Positions 8,049-16,434 of a DNA stretch of 64,000 nt are shown piece after piece. Numbering within the stretch: the first letter of the stretch is position 1; the number at the start of each line of letters is the position of its first letter. The translations under genes were made by a program, and so were the position numbers. A model generated the notes under the pieces. It was not told the origin of the DNA. It saw nothing but the letters and a program-made list of their open reading frames with translations, and searched no databases. This DNA comes from Rhizobium cauense (lineage in GTDB: Bacteria; Pseudomonadota; Alphaproteobacteria; Rhizobiales; Rhizobiaceae). Where the stretch lies: contig NZ_JAEUAT010000003.1 in the NCBI RefSeq assembly GCF_019511525.1, positions 483,685-547,684 of the forward strand, given 5' to 3'.

Positions 8049-9095
8049 TTATTGTGGAAACGCCGGCGCCGGCGAATGTACGCCGACGCGTATCGACTTT
8101 GAGAAGTCCGGCGACAGTGCGTCGACCCGCGCCCGCTGGTCGATATGAGCGGCGGCCCTAAGTTCAGCGAGCGACGCTGACGTATCCAAAGCCCCATGAT
8201 CGTAAGCGTAGTCCGGGAGATAGCCATTGACGATGAGGCGCCAATCGAATGGAACCGTGGCTCCAACCACACGCATCATTTTAACGACCGTCGTTGTGCA
8301 GTTGCTCGTGAGTGAGTTGTAGAACACCGGCGTCGCGGCAAGGGCGTTGGCGTCGGCAACATACTCGCGAAGGAGCGCACGCGCCTGTTCCGGTGACGCT
8401 TTCAGACGGTAGATTTGGACGTCTTCGCCACGGACGTTTGAACGGACGCCGACCACGTCCCGTTCGTCTGCTGCGATAATCACCAAAGGATTGCTTTTGA
8501 ACAAATCGGCGACGGGCGAGAATGCACCGCCAACCCGGCGACGCACTTCGATTGACCAGGCAAGCTGCTCGCCACCTTCAAAACCGAAGCTGAAAATTAC
8601 GTGGGCAATTGTTGGTCCAGCCCAATACGACATGAAAAGGTCGACCGTCTGGAGCTTGCTCATATGATAGGAGCGCGTGGTCCATCGCTCCAAGAAGTCA
8701 GTATTGCTATGCCAATCGAAGTCCCGCACATTTGTTAGTGTCAGGAGGTCGCCGTTAAATTCACCTGTGACCTGTCGAGCGACATCGGGTGCCCACGATG
8801 CGTTCTCGGCGGGCTTGATCGTGTTCCACCAGATCAGAACCAGTGCGAGCGCCGCTGCGAATATGACGATGGCTTTGAAGCGCCACCGGCCAAACAATGA
8901 AATGATTGCGAACACCCCAAGTAGAGCGAATAGCCCGGCAGCAAAGCCCCTGGCGAACTCGGTGGCGGGAAGGCGGTACCACAAAGCGAGTGAGGCCCAA
9001 GCAGCGGCTAAGACCATGAGGATTGTGAGGAGAAAAGCGAGAAACGCCCACCCGATACGACGCAATTCAAGCTCCATCCGTCCGCTGCTGGTCAC
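8049..9095 (-). CDS. DUF4105 (Lnb N-terminal-like) membrane protein
   Basis: A 348-residue inner-membrane protein. The first ~110 residues hold three membrane segments (IGWAFLAFLLTILMVLAAAW, then a GLFALLGVFAII and an AIVIFAAALALVLIWW helix). The rest is a periplasmic DUF4105 domain: NFRDF-like NVRDFDWHSNTDF, AHVIFSFGFEGGEQLAWSIE and the conserved FYNSLTSNCTTTVVKM with a probable catalytic Cys. The domain is related to the lactonase/peptidase-like Lnb N-terminal family. The start may be the GTG at 9095 (after GAGGGGCGAGC) or the ATG at 9077. It is a single gene; its function is not established. Confidence 0.85.
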   Translation of the reverse strand: MTSSGRMELELRRIGWAFLAFLLTILMVLAAAWASLALWYRLPATEFARGFAAGLFALLGVFAIISLFGRWRFKAIVIFAAALALVLIWWNTIKPAENASWAPDVARQVTGEFNGDLLTLTNVRDFDWHSNTDFLERWTTRSYHMSKLQTVDLFMSYWAGPTIAHVIFSFGFEGGEQLAWSIEVRRRVGGAFSPVADLFKSNPLVIIAADERDVVGVRSNVRGEDVQIYRLKASPEQARALLREYVADANALAATPVFYNSLTSNCTTTVVKMMRVVGATVPFDWRLIVNGYLPDYAYDHGALDTSASLAELRAAAHIDQRARVDALSPDFSKSIRVGVHSPAPAFPQ

Positions 9096-9153
9096 GCTCG
9101 CCCCTCGCTGCCAACCCCATCGCCAATCTCCGCCTCATCAAAAAAGGGAGCGT

Positions 9154-9192
9154 GACATTCTTACTTTGCGGAGTCAGGACATTCTAACTTTG
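9154..9192. repeat. Pair of IS-end-like direct repeats
   Basis: GACATTCTTACTTTG (9154-9168) is repeated as GACATTCTAACTTTG (9178-9192), 24 bases apart. Repeated blocks of this kind occur at the ends of IS21-like elements, so this may be a left-over IS end, but no transposase fragment could be recognised nearby. The surrounding 9096-9480 stretch holds no gene I can support. Confidence 0.35.
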
Positions 9193-9232
9193 GAGAGAGA
9201 AGCTAACCCGGGTGCATTTATGCAATTTTTAA

Positions 9233-9256
9233 GAGGATAGGGGATCGCCTATCCTC
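9233..9256. repeat. Perfect 9-bp hairpin
   Basis: GAGGATAGG and CCTATCCTC flank a 6-base loop. There is no T tail, so it is a weak terminator candidate for either the IS-like sequence or an upstream plus-strand transcript. Confidence 0.4.
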
Positions 9257-9483
9257 GCGCAAATGCGGCACAAAAACCTCGGGCGGTATCTTCTGACCCA
9301 ATTGTCCCATCACTAAATAGAAAAGATTTCCTCGCTAATCGATCGCCTGGAGACCGCAGGATCGGATTTTCGGTTGGCCGTAATTCCATGGCGTGAGGTT
9401 GCCGATCGTGCGGCATTGCGCCCAGGTCTCCGATCGGCTGCTTGGTAAATCGACCCTTTCAATGGCAGGCAAACAGGGATATA

Positions 9484-9502
9484 TAGCTAGACTGTCTAGC
9501 TA
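9484..9502. promoter_or_regulatory. 19-bp palindromic operator of the toxin-antitoxin operon
   Basis: TAGCTAGAC-T-GTCTAGCTA is a perfect inverted repeat with a single central base, ending 16 bases before the antitoxin ATG. Type II antitoxins of the Phd family bind such palindromes at their own promoter, so this is the likely autoregulatory site. Confidence 0.75.
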
Positions 9503-9518
9503 GGATGGAGTGCGAGCC

Positions 9519-9773
9519 ATGGAGTGGCAACTACAGGACGCCAAGAACCAATTCTCGAAGGTGGTGCAGAAGGCGCGCCATGAGGGGCCGCAGATTGTCA
9601 CGCTGCGCGGCGAGCGAACCGCCGTCGTGCTGTCCGCTCATGACTACGACGCCCTACGCGCTGGCCGGCCGACGTTGGTCGATGATCTGCTTGAAGGTCC
9701 CACTTGGGACGATCAACTCGCTGATGAGGTTAATGTACGTACCAAGACACCAAGCCGCGACTTGGCCTTCTGA
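9519..9773 (+). CDS. Phd/YefM-type antitoxin
   Basis: An 84-residue antitoxin. It begins MEWQLQDAKNQFSKVVQKAR, then GPQIVTLRGERTAVVLSAHD and YDALRAG: the exact Phd/YefM pattern in which the N-terminal part binds DNA and the C-terminal tail neutralises the toxin. The ATG at 9519 is preferred over the GTG at 9510; GGATGGAG precedes it. The stop overlaps the toxin ATG by one base (TGATG), so the two are translated together. The palindrome directly upstream is the probable operator. Confidence 0.9.
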   Translation: MEWQLQDAKNQFSKVVQKARHEGPQIVTLRGERTAVVLSAHDYDALRAGRPTLVDDLLEGPTWDDQLADEVNVRTKTPSRDLAF

Positions 9774-10180
9774 TGTATCTGGTTGACACAAACATTGTCT
9801 CGGAGGCTCGGCGAGGGACGTCGCAAGCCGTGTCTTGGCTCCGCTCTGTCGATCCGCTCAGCATCCACTTGAGTGTGCTCACACTCGGGGAGATTATGCG
9901 GGGCATTTCCCTCAAACAAAAGTCGGATCCGAAGACTGCCGCGCACCTCACCGAATGGCTACGCAAACTGCGCCACAACCATCGTGACCGCATTTTGCCG
10001 ATAACTGACCAAATCGCAGTCGAATGGGGCCGCATCGCGGCAATCCGGCCCCGTGGCGATATCGACGGGTTGATCGCCGCGACCGCCATCGTTCACGACC
10101 TCATCCTTGTCACACGCAACGTCAAGGACTTCGAAGACACCGATGCCTCCGTGATCAATCCTTGGGAAACGTCGGCGTAA
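9773..10180 (+). CDS. PIN-domain toxin (VapC/FitB-like)
   Basis: A 135-residue PIN ribonuclease, the toxin of the pair. MYLVDTNIVSEARRG carries the first catalytic Asp. Further acidic residues follow in LTLGEIMRGI, in RGDIDGLIAATAIVHDL and in NVKDFEDTD, the standard PIN set. The RxGDIDGLIAATA segment is characteristic of the FitB/VapC subgroup that pairs with Phd-type antitoxins. It would cleave tRNA or other RNA if released. The next gene, on the opposite strand, ends 127 bases downstream, and no other partner is present. Confidence 0.9.
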   Translation: MYLVDTNIVSEARRGTSQAVSWLRSVDPLSIHLSVLTLGEIMRGISLKQKSDPKTAAHLTEWLRKLRHNHRDRILPITDQIAVEWGRIAAIRPRGDIDGLIAATAIVHDLILVTRNVKDFEDTDASVINPWETSA

Positions 10181-10307
10181 GCCGCTCGCGGCTAGGCACC
10201 TTCGATGGACAATATCGGGAGAGAGGTTGCATGCTGCCTCGTTGGAGAAAAACTACTCCAAGGCCCGCGCTCTGTAGACCGTCGACGGCGGAGGGCTTCT
10301 TCAAGAA

Positions 10308-11087
10308 CTACACGACGGCAAAGTCCTGCTTTCGATTGGCCCACCCGCAAACTCGCTGCTCTAGCAGTGCAAAGACCGCGTAGAGCACGATGCCCAGGAA
10401 GGCGAGAGCGAACAATCCCGCGAAAGCCAATGGTACGTCAAAGCTTGAGGTAGCCATCATCATGACGGTCCCGATGCCACGGTTCGCGGCGACAGTTTCT
10501 GAGAGAACCGTTCCGACGAAGGCCAGGGTCACAGCCACCTTAAGGGATGCAAAAAAGTAAGGCATGGCCCTCGGCAAGCTAACGTTCCGCAGTACCTGTG
10601 AACGTGTCGCACCTAACGCTTTCAGTACATCTTCCATTTCCGGTTCAGTTGTCGCCAATCCTGTCGCGACGTTGACGACTATCGGAAAGATGCAGGTTGT
10701 AAGCGCAGTCAGAATGGCGGGAACCGTGCCGGAGCCGAACCAAAGGACGAAGATCGGCACGACCGCGACCTTCGGAACAGACGAAAATCCGACCAGAAGC
10801 GGGTAGGCGGTGTTGTAGGCAGTGCGTGACATGCCCACAAAAACGCCAAGCGCCACGCCGATCACTACCCCAAGCAAGAAACCCACCATTGTGGTGGCAA
10901 GCGTTTGGAGGATGTGGGGCCAGAGCGCCGGCATTTCGGTTATGAGCGTTGAAAGGATGGCGCTCGGCCGAGGAAGGACGATCGGGCTGATATGGAAGAT
11001 GACGCAGGCCAGTTCCCATGCAAGGAACAGAAAGACGATAAAAGAACCGGATTTTGTTATTTCTACAATTTTCGGGTTAAGTCTCAT
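10308..11087 (-). CDS. ABC transporter permease (SsuC/TauC-like)
   Basis: A 259-residue inner-membrane permease with about six hydrophobic helices. It has the EAA-type cytoplasmic loop ALGATRSQVLRNVSLPRAMP that docks on the ATPase. The family (BPD_transp_1, nitrate/sulfonate/taurine/pyrimidine group) imports small organic compounds. It is the last gene of a six-gene minus-strand operon and overlaps the ATPase gene by 4 bases. The Tat-type NMT1-like binding protein encoded at the head of the operon supplies the substrate. Confidence 0.92.
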   Translation of the reverse strand: MRLNPKIVEITKSGSFIVFLFLAWELACVIFHISPIVLPRPSAILSTLITEMPALWPHILQTLATTMVGFLLGVVIGVALGVFVGMSRTAYNTAYPLLVGFSSVPKVAVVPIFVLWFGSGTVPAILTALTTCIFPIVVNVATGLATTEPEMEDVLKALGATRSQVLRNVSLPRAMPYFFASLKVAVTLAFVGTVLSETVAANRGIGTVMMMATSSFDVPLAFAGLFALAFLGIVLYAVFALLEQRVCGWANRKQDFAVV

Positions 11088-11923
11088 GCAGAGCCCTCCG
11101 TACCTTGACGCGCAGCGAAGATGAGGCGCCGAAGATCGTTGGTCAGGTCGGTGAATGCCGGTTTGAACGTCGTTTCCAGATTGCGGGGACGAGGGAAGTC
11201 CACCGTTTGGTCCTGCGTTACGCGCCCTGGCCGGGCGCTCATGACCAGAATACGGCTCGCCAAGAACGCAGCCTCTCTGAGGTCGTGCGTGACGAGGAAG
11301 ACGGTTGGCTTCGTCTCAATCCACAGGTCCTGCAGAACTGCCCATAGCTCCTCACGGGTGAACTGATCGAGCGCGCCGAACGGCTCATCGAGCATTAGCA
11401 GTTTCGGCGAATGAATTAGGGCCCGACACAGATTGGCGCGCTGAAGCATGCCGCCGGACAGCTCCCATGGACGGCGGTCACCAAAACCGGCAAGACCCAC
11501 TTTGGCAAGCAGAGCATCTGCACGCTCGCGGAACACCGTATCCTTATCTCGCTGGTAGGTTTCGGCATATGGCTTCACGATCTTGAGGGGCAACATGATG
11601 TTCTGGCGGATTGTCAGCCAAGGCAGCATCGTTGGGTTCTGAAACGCCATTCCTATGCCGATCTGTTCTGCGCCCAACTCGCGACCGGCCACGAACACGA
11701 CGCCCTCGGTTGGACGCAACAGACCCGCGACCAATTTCAGGATCGTCGACTTGCCGCAGCCGGACGGACCGACCATGGCCACGAAATCACCTTGCCGGAC
11801 GGTCAGGTTTGTCCGATCCAGCGCAAGGAAAGTGCTATCGCCTTTACCGAAGCGAACTCTTACATTCTCAAGCTGCGCTATTTTGGCGTTTCCTGCCTCT
11901 GTCTGAGCGACGTTGACTGTCAT
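11084..11923 (-). CDS. ABC transporter ATP-binding protein (SsuB/TauB-like)
   Basis: A 279-residue ATPase that drives the permease encoded next to it. Walker A is GPSGCGKSTILKL, the signature is LSGGMLQRANLCRAL and Walker B is LLMLDEPFGALDQFTREEL, with the switch His in VFLVTHDLREAAFL. The sequence belongs to the nitrate/sulfonate/taurine group. It overlaps the permease by 4 bases and the GlcG-like gene by 4 bases, indicating translational coupling. Confidence 0.95.
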   Translation of the reverse strand: MTVNVAQTEAGNAKIAQLENVRVRFGKGDSTFLALDRTNLTVRQGDFVAMVGPSGCGKSTILKLVAGLLRPTEGVVFVAGRELGAEQIGIGMAFQNPTMLPWLTIRQNIMLPLKIVKPYAETYQRDKDTVFRERADALLAKVGLAGFGDRRPWELSGGMLQRANLCRALIHSPKLLMLDEPFGALDQFTREELWAVLQDLWIETKPTVFLVTHDLREAAFLASRILVMSARPGRVTQDQTVDFPRPRNLETTFKPAFTDLTNDLRRLIFAARQGTEGSA

Positions 11924-12360
11924 CTGTTCTGGGCTCCGCCGATTACACCTTCAAGGAAATGCACAGCCGCTTTGGCAATCTCCAGATCCTGTTCTCCCGT
12001 GCCTGAGCCGACGCCAATGCCGCCCACGATTTGAGCGTCAACGATAAGAGGCAATCCGCCGAGAAGGTTTGTCATCCGTCCCGACGTCGCTTCCGCCAGT
12101 AGGAGTGCCTTGTCCGCCGATATGCCACCGGTCGGCTGACCGGTGGTCGCTGCCGTCATCGCCTTGCGCGTCGCGCTTTCGATCGACAGCACGCGCGAGC
12201 CGTCCATCCGTGCGAAAGCCATCAGGTTGCAGCCTTCGTCGACCACGGCGATGCACTGCGGCACTCCCATGGCTTCTGCGGTCTCAATCGCTGCGTTCAG
12301 TACCAAAATGGCGGCCTTGTGAGTGAGCTTGATCGCTGGCCTTACTAGAGAGTCAGACAT
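11920..12360 (-). CDS. GlcG/HbpS-family (DUF336) protein
   Basis: A 146-residue single-domain protein of the heme-binding HbpS/GlcG family. Hallmarks are CIAVVDEGCNLMAFARMDGS, SIESATRKAMTAATTGQPTG and the glycine-rich IVGGIGVGSGTGEQD near the end. Such proteins often sit in catabolic operons (glycolate, propanediol, pyrimidine-like compounds) with unclear, possibly accessory, roles. The ATG at 12360 is chosen over an upstream start because it begins MSDSLVRPAIKLTHKAA and overlaps the SDR stop. It lies between the SDR and the ABC ATPase in a tightly overlapped operon. Confidence 0.85.
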   Translation of the reverse strand: MSDSLVRPAIKLTHKAAILVLNAAIETAEAMGVPQCIAVVDEGCNLMAFARMDGSRVLSIESATRKAMTAATTGQPTGGISADKALLLAEATSGRMTNLLGGLPLIVDAQIVGGIGVGSGTGEQDLEIAKAAVHFLEGVIGGAQNR

Positions 12361-13114
12361 GGCGCACGTATCCTCCGTCCACGCGATAAACACTGCCGGT
12401 CACGTAGGATGCCGGGTAGCTGCAAAGAAAGGCGGCGACGGACGCGACTTCCTCCGGTTCGGCGTAACGGCCGGCCGGGATCTGCGCGAGCGATCGCTGG
12501 CGGACTGTCTCCACGGAGACGCCTTCTCTTTCTGCCGTCGCCCCGTCGGTCATAGCGACACGCTCCGTCGCAACGCGCCCAGGCATGAGGACGTTCACCG
12601 TCACGCCGTCCTTCGCCACCTCGGGAGCGATTGACTTCGACCATGCGATCAGACCGGCGCGAATGGTGTTGGATATCCCTAGGACCGGTATCGGCTGCAC
12701 GGCACCCGTGCTGACGACCGTTACGATGCGGCCCCAGTTCTGGGCACGCATAGCTGGCAGGAAGAGATCGGTGAGGCGGATGACGGACATCGACATCGCC
12801 CGGAAGCTTTCCTCCCAATCTGACATGTCTCGCCCGATCGCACCGCCGTACGGTGGGCCGCCCGTATTGTTGACCAAGATGTCGAGGTCGCCAACGTCCG
12901 CCGCGAAGCCAGCAAGGTTAGTCGTGTCGGCAAGATCGACGACAAAAGTTCCCGCAGCGCTGATTTCGGCGGCTGCAGAAGCGAGCGCCGCTTCGTCTCG
13001 CCCGGCGATCAGGACCTCGGCGCCCTCCGTCGCGAGCGCTGTGGCAATCGCGAGACCCATGCCGCGATTGCCTCCCAGAACCAACGCACGTTTTCCTTTG
13101 ATCCTCAGATCCAT
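12353..13114 (-). CDS. Short-chain dehydrogenase/reductase
   Basis: A 253-residue Rossmann-fold SDR. It has the cofactor motif VLGGNRGMGLAIATAL, the NNTGGPP loop, a Ser in VVSTGAVQPIPV and a C-terminal VTGSVYRVDGGYVRHV. The usual YxxxK is not in the standard position: the region reads ISNTIRAGLIAWSKS, so the Tyr is replaced (Asn-Thr) while the Lys is kept, an oddity shared with the FabG-like 'SDR with TIRAGL' group. It begins at 13114 after GGGAGATCAGTGC and overlaps the amidohydrolase gene by 10 bases. It probably reduces or oxidises an intermediate of the operon's pathway. Confidence 0.88.
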   Translation of the reverse strand: MDLRIKGKRALVLGGNRGMGLAIATALATEGAEVLIAGRDEAALASAAAEISAAGTFVVDLADTTNLAGFAADVGDLDILVNNTGGPPYGGAIGRDMSDWEESFRAMSMSVIRLTDLFLPAMRAQNWGRIVTVVSTGAVQPIPVLGISNTIRAGLIAWSKSIAPEVAKDGVTVNVLMPGRVATERVAMTDGATAEREGVSVETVRQRSLAQIPAGRYAEPEEVASVAAFLCSYPASYVTGSVYRVDGGYVRHV

Positions 13115-14544
13115 GCACTGATCTCCCGTGTCTTCCACGCGGACGACGAGTCCTGAGCCAGGAACCGTCCTCTGCCAGGTTTGCCAATCAACTTATTGTC
13201 TTGGACGATGACTTGGCCGCGACTCACGACGGTTTCAGGCCATCCCTGGACCTCCATGCCCTCGAACGGCGTGTAGTCCACATTATGGTGCAGGATGTCG
13301 TTGGTGATGGTCATGCGTTTTTCTGGGTTCCAGACTGCGAGATCTGCGTCGGCGCCAACAGCGATCGTTCCCTTGCGTGGATGAAGGCCATAGAGCTTTG
13401 CATTGTTGGTGGCGGTCAGCGCCACGAAGCGGGGCAGATCGATACGTCCCTTGACGACACCCTCGCTGAAAAGGATTGGCAGGCGGGTTTCCAGTCCGGG
13501 AATGCCATTCGCGACGGCGCGAAATGAAGGATTCGGCCCGGCCTTGAGTTTGCCATCGGTGTCGAAGCAATAGGGTGCATGATCGGAGTTGAAGATTTCT
13601 ATCGTGCCGTCTTCTATTCCGCGCCACAATGCTGCCTGAGCCTCCCTGTCACGCGGAGGAGGGCTGCACATCGCCTTTGCGCCGAGCATACCTGGCATCT
13701 CCAGATCGGACTCAGTGAGAAGGAGATATTGCGGGCAGGTCTCGGCGATGACGACGTGACCACGAGCCCGCGCACGGCGTATCTCTTCGAGGGGTTCGCC
13801 ACCCGAAACATGGACGATTACCAATGGCACGCCGGCGATCTCCGCTAGCGTTACGGCTCTGTGCGTCGCTTCTCGCTCGACTGGAAGGGGACGCGACGTG
13901 GCGTGCGCCACGGGTTTCGTCCGGCCCTGGCATTCGAGCCTGTCGGCCAACCAGCCAATGATCTCATGATTCTCTGCATGGATGAGCATAACAGCCTTTT
14001 CCTGCCGGGCGGTTTCGAAGACGTCGAGGATCTGGCGGTCACTGAGCTGCATAGCGTCATAGGTCATGTACACTTTGAGGCTGGTGTGTCCGCGCCGGAT
14101 CAGCGCGGGCAGCTCCTGGCCAAGCACTGCCGGCGTCGGGTCGCTCACGATCAGATGGAAAGCATAGTCTGTAACCGACTGACCTTCGGCGCGGCGATGG
14201 TAGTCGGCAACCGCGGCAGTTAGGGACTCGCCGCGATGCTGGACGCAGAAGGGAACGATGGTCGTCGTTCCCCCGAAGGCGGCGCTGATGCTTCCTGATC
14301 GGAAACCGTCCGCCATCTTGGCGCCCTTGGCGGCAAGGCCGGGGGCCTGCGGCTGATCAAGATGGCAGTGAGCGTCGATACCACCGGGCAGAACCAGGCG
14401 CCCACCGGCATCGATGACCATGTTACCTTCCGAGATATGTTCCGCGATGGCCGCGATACGGCCGTTTCTCACGCCAAGATCGGCTTTCGTTACGTCGGAA
14501 GCGGTCACGATCGTACCACCGCGGATTACCAAGTCGAAGGTCAT
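13105..14544 (-). CDS. Dihydropyrimidinase / D-hydantoinase-family amidohydrolase
   Basis: A 479-residue metal-dependent hydrolase that opens cyclic amides such as dihydropyrimidines, hydantoins or allantoin. The binuclear-site residues are visible: HCH in GGIDAHCHLDQPQ (HxH), the carboxylated Lys in HTSLKVYMTYDAMQ, His in MLIHAENHEI, His in LVIVHVSGGEP and Asp in FNSDHAPYC. The second gene of the operon, it overlaps the binding-protein gene by 4 bases and the SDR by 10. Together with an NMT1-like binding protein and ABC transporter it suggests uptake and ring opening of a pyrimidine- or hydantoin-like nutrient. The exact substrate cannot be told; classical hydantoinase and allantoinase are both possible. 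Confidence 0.9.
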   Translation of the reverse strand: MTFDLVIRGGTIVTASDVTKADLGVRNGRIAAIAEHISEGNMVIDAGGRLVLPGGIDAHCHLDQPQAPGLAAKGAKMADGFRSGSISAAFGGTTTIVPFCVQHRGESLTAAVADYHRRAEGQSVTDYAFHLIVSDPTPAVLGQELPALIRRGHTSLKVYMTYDAMQLSDRQILDVFETARQEKAVMLIHAENHEIIGWLADRLECQGRTKPVAHATSRPLPVEREATHRAVTLAEIAGVPLVIVHVSGGEPLEEIRRARARGHVVIAETCPQYLLLTESDLEMPGMLGAKAMCSPPPRDREAQAALWRGIEDGTIEIFNSDHAPYCFDTDGKLKAGPNPSFRAVANGIPGLETRLPILFSEGVVKGRIDLPRFVALTATNNAKLYGLHPRKGTIAVGADADLAVWNPEKRMTITNDILHHNVDYTPFEGMEVQGWPETVVSRGQVIVQDNKLIGKPGRGRFLAQDSSSAWKTREISAWI

Positions 14545-15575
14545 GCCGGCAGTTTCCGGAGATCTGCCGAGGGCAAGAAGGAGGGATCGAAGAGGCTTTC
14601 GGGCTTCGGGACGGAAGGCAGGCCGAAACCTGCAGCAACCGCTTCCATCGATTTCGAAAGGCGTGCCGGATCGACGCCACCCATGCCGTTCTTACGAGTT
14701 TCGTCAGTAGTGAACTGGTTTTTAATAAGCCATCGCAACTTCTGCTCTTCGAGATCCGCCTTGATGAGTGGCGAATGGGCCTTCAGCGCCGCGATCGCCG
14801 CTGAAGGGTCGGCGATCGCTGCCTGATAGGCGCGAGCGCTGACTGCGATGAAGGCCTTGGCCGCTTCAGGGTTTTCGGTGCGGAACTTCTTAGAAAGCAC
14901 GATGGCGTTGCCGTAGAGATCAAGGCCTGCATCCGAATAGTAGAGGAGGTTAATGTCGTCAGCCGCGACCCCCGCCTTCTGAAGGCCGAAGTAGATGGTT
15001 GAATCGAAGCCGAGAATGGCATCCGCATCACCGCCCGCGAGGGTCGCTTCGCGCAGCTGCAAACCGACCATGTTCCAGTTGATCTTAGTGACGTCGAGCG
15101 AGGTGGCCTTGGCGTAGGTGGAAAAGAGCCGATACGCGCCGTCGGCAGCGGCCGCACCAATCGTACGTCCTTCCAGATCGGCTGGCTTGGTAATTCCGGA
15201 TTTTTTGAGGGTAGCGACTGAAAGTGGGCTCTTGAAGTAGATCATGTAGGCGGCGCGGACATCCGCGTCGGGGTTCTTCGAGTTGAATTCCGCCAAGTTG
15301 TTGATGTCGACGGTGCCCCCGTCGTAAACGCCTGACCCAGTGCGTGAGGCTGCCTCGCCGGAGCCGCCGCTGGTGTCGAACTGGCATTCCAAGCCGGCCT
15401 CCTTGTACCAGCCGTTCTGCTGAGCGAGCAGGTACATGGAAATCGACCCGTCGAACGGCACCGCAAATGAGAACTTCACGGGTGTGGCGGCAAGGCTTCG
15501 TCTCGCCTTCATGATGAATGGTGTGGCCAGCGCGACCTGCAAAAGGACGCGTCTCGAAGTAGTAAAGCTATTCAT
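14541..15575 (-). CDS. ABC transporter substrate-binding protein (NMT1/THI5-like), Tat signal
   Basis: A 344-residue periplasmic binding protein. The start at 15575 gives MNSFTTSRRVLLQVALATPF, a twin-arginine signal, and has GGAAGGGAACAGAC before it; an upstream frame to 15755 is non-protein-like. The mature part is a type II binding-protein fold: MYLLAQQNGWYKEAGLECQF, DLEGRTIGAAAADGAYRLFS, and IVLSKKFRTENPEAAKAFIA. The group binds aromatic sulfonates, nitrate or thiamine-pyrimidine-like molecules. It heads the operon, is divergent from the GntR regulator gene, and its promoter is the site where that regulator would act. Confidence 0.92.
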   Translation of the reverse strand: MNSFTTSRRVLLQVALATPFIMKARRSLAATPVKFSFAVPFDGSISMYLLAQQNGWYKEAGLECQFDTSGGSGEAASRTGSGVYDGGTVDINNLAEFNSKNPDADVRAAYMIYFKSPLSVATLKKSGITKPADLEGRTIGAAAADGAYRLFSTYAKATSLDVTKINWNMVGLQLREATLAGGDADAILGFDSTIYFGLQKAGVAADDINLLYYSDAGLDLYGNAIVLSKKFRTENPEAAKAFIAVSARAYQAAIADPSAAIAALKAHSPLIKADLEEQKLRWLIKNQFTTDETRKNGMGGVDPARLSKSMEAVAAGFGLPSVPKPESLFDPSFLPSADLRKLPA

Positions 15576-15708
15576 GTCTGTTCCCTTCCTGCTGTTGTCG
15601 CAGAAAGGTTTTGCAAGGCCTGTGCCAAGCTGCAAAAGTCCGAGAAACCAACCTGTGCGCAAGATTGTGCACAATCCAGTGAGCGCAGTTTCATCTGAGA
15701 GGCTAAAG

Positions 15709-16434
15709 ATGAGCCAGAAGAACAAACAACTGGTAGGCATTATGAACGACCGCAACCGGCCTCAGACTGATGACGCGGACGACGCATATCAGCATTTGTT
15801 CGACGCCATCGTCGATCAACGTCTGTTGCCAGGAACCAAGCTCACCGAGATGGCGCTTGTCGAAGCCTTTGGTGTTGGACGGCGGATGATTGCTGCTGCG
15901 TTACAGAGACTGAGTTGGGAAAAGCTGGTTCTTTTCATTCCGAACCGCGGCGCCTACGTAGCCGCACCAGATACCGAGGAAGCCTTGGACGTGTTTGCGG
16001 CGCGAGTTGCAATTGAGGCTGGGACGACTGAGGCCGTCGCGCGAGCTGCAGACCCCAGGGTCATGGCAAGTCTTCGGGACAATATCGCGAAGGAGCACAA
16101 GCTCCGAGCCCAAGGCCACGTGCGCGAAGCGATTCATCTCTCCGGTGGCTTTCACGTGAAAATGGCCCAACTGTCAGGAAATCGAGTCCTTGCGGAGCAG
16201 GTAAGGCTTCTCGTTGCCCGCACCAGCTTGATAGTCAATCTCTTCGAAAATCAAACGGGGTTAGCCGGTTGGCACGACCATCACGAAGACCTCATTCAGC
16301 ACTGTGAGGCGGGCAGGGTTGAAAAGGCGGTCGCGCTGATGCGTGAGCATATTATGGAAATCCGCGACGGCCTTGCGTTGGATCGCCGCCGCCCAGTGAG
16401 CTTCGACATGATCAGGGTTTTCGCAACTACCTAA
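15709..16434 (+). CDS. GntR-family (FadR subgroup) transcriptional regulator
   Basis: A 241-residue regulator. It has an N-terminal winged helix (HLFDAIVDQRLLPGTKLTEM, then ALVEAFGVGRRMIAAALQRL) and a C-terminal FCD-type all-helical effector domain with metal-binding His residues in HLSGGFHVKMAQLSGN and WHDHHEDLIQHCEAG. It is divergent from the binding-protein gene, with 133 bases between, and is therefore the expected regulator of the amide-uptake operon, responding to the imported compound or a ring-opened product. The ATG at 15709 follows AGAGGC; the next ATG at 15742 is possible. The recognition segment VGRRMIAAAL is more divergent than usual for GntR. Confidence 0.9.
   Translation: MSQKNKQLVGIMNDRNRPQTDDADDAYQHLFDAIVDQRLLPGTKLTEMALVEAFGVGRRMIAAALQRLSWEKLVLFIPNRGAYVAAPDTEEALDVFAARVAIEAGTTEAVARAADPRVMASLRDNIAKEHKLRAQGHVREAIHLSGGFHVKMAQLSGNRVLAEQVRLLVARTSLIVNLFENQTGLAGWHDHHEDLIQHCEAGRVEKAVALMREHIMEIRDGLALDRRRPVSFDMIRVFATT

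Noticed and set aside
12686..12700. GGTATCGG inside the SDR gene of the amide operon
   Set aside because: Lacks the ATTG part of the box and lies in coding sequence, so it is taken as chance.
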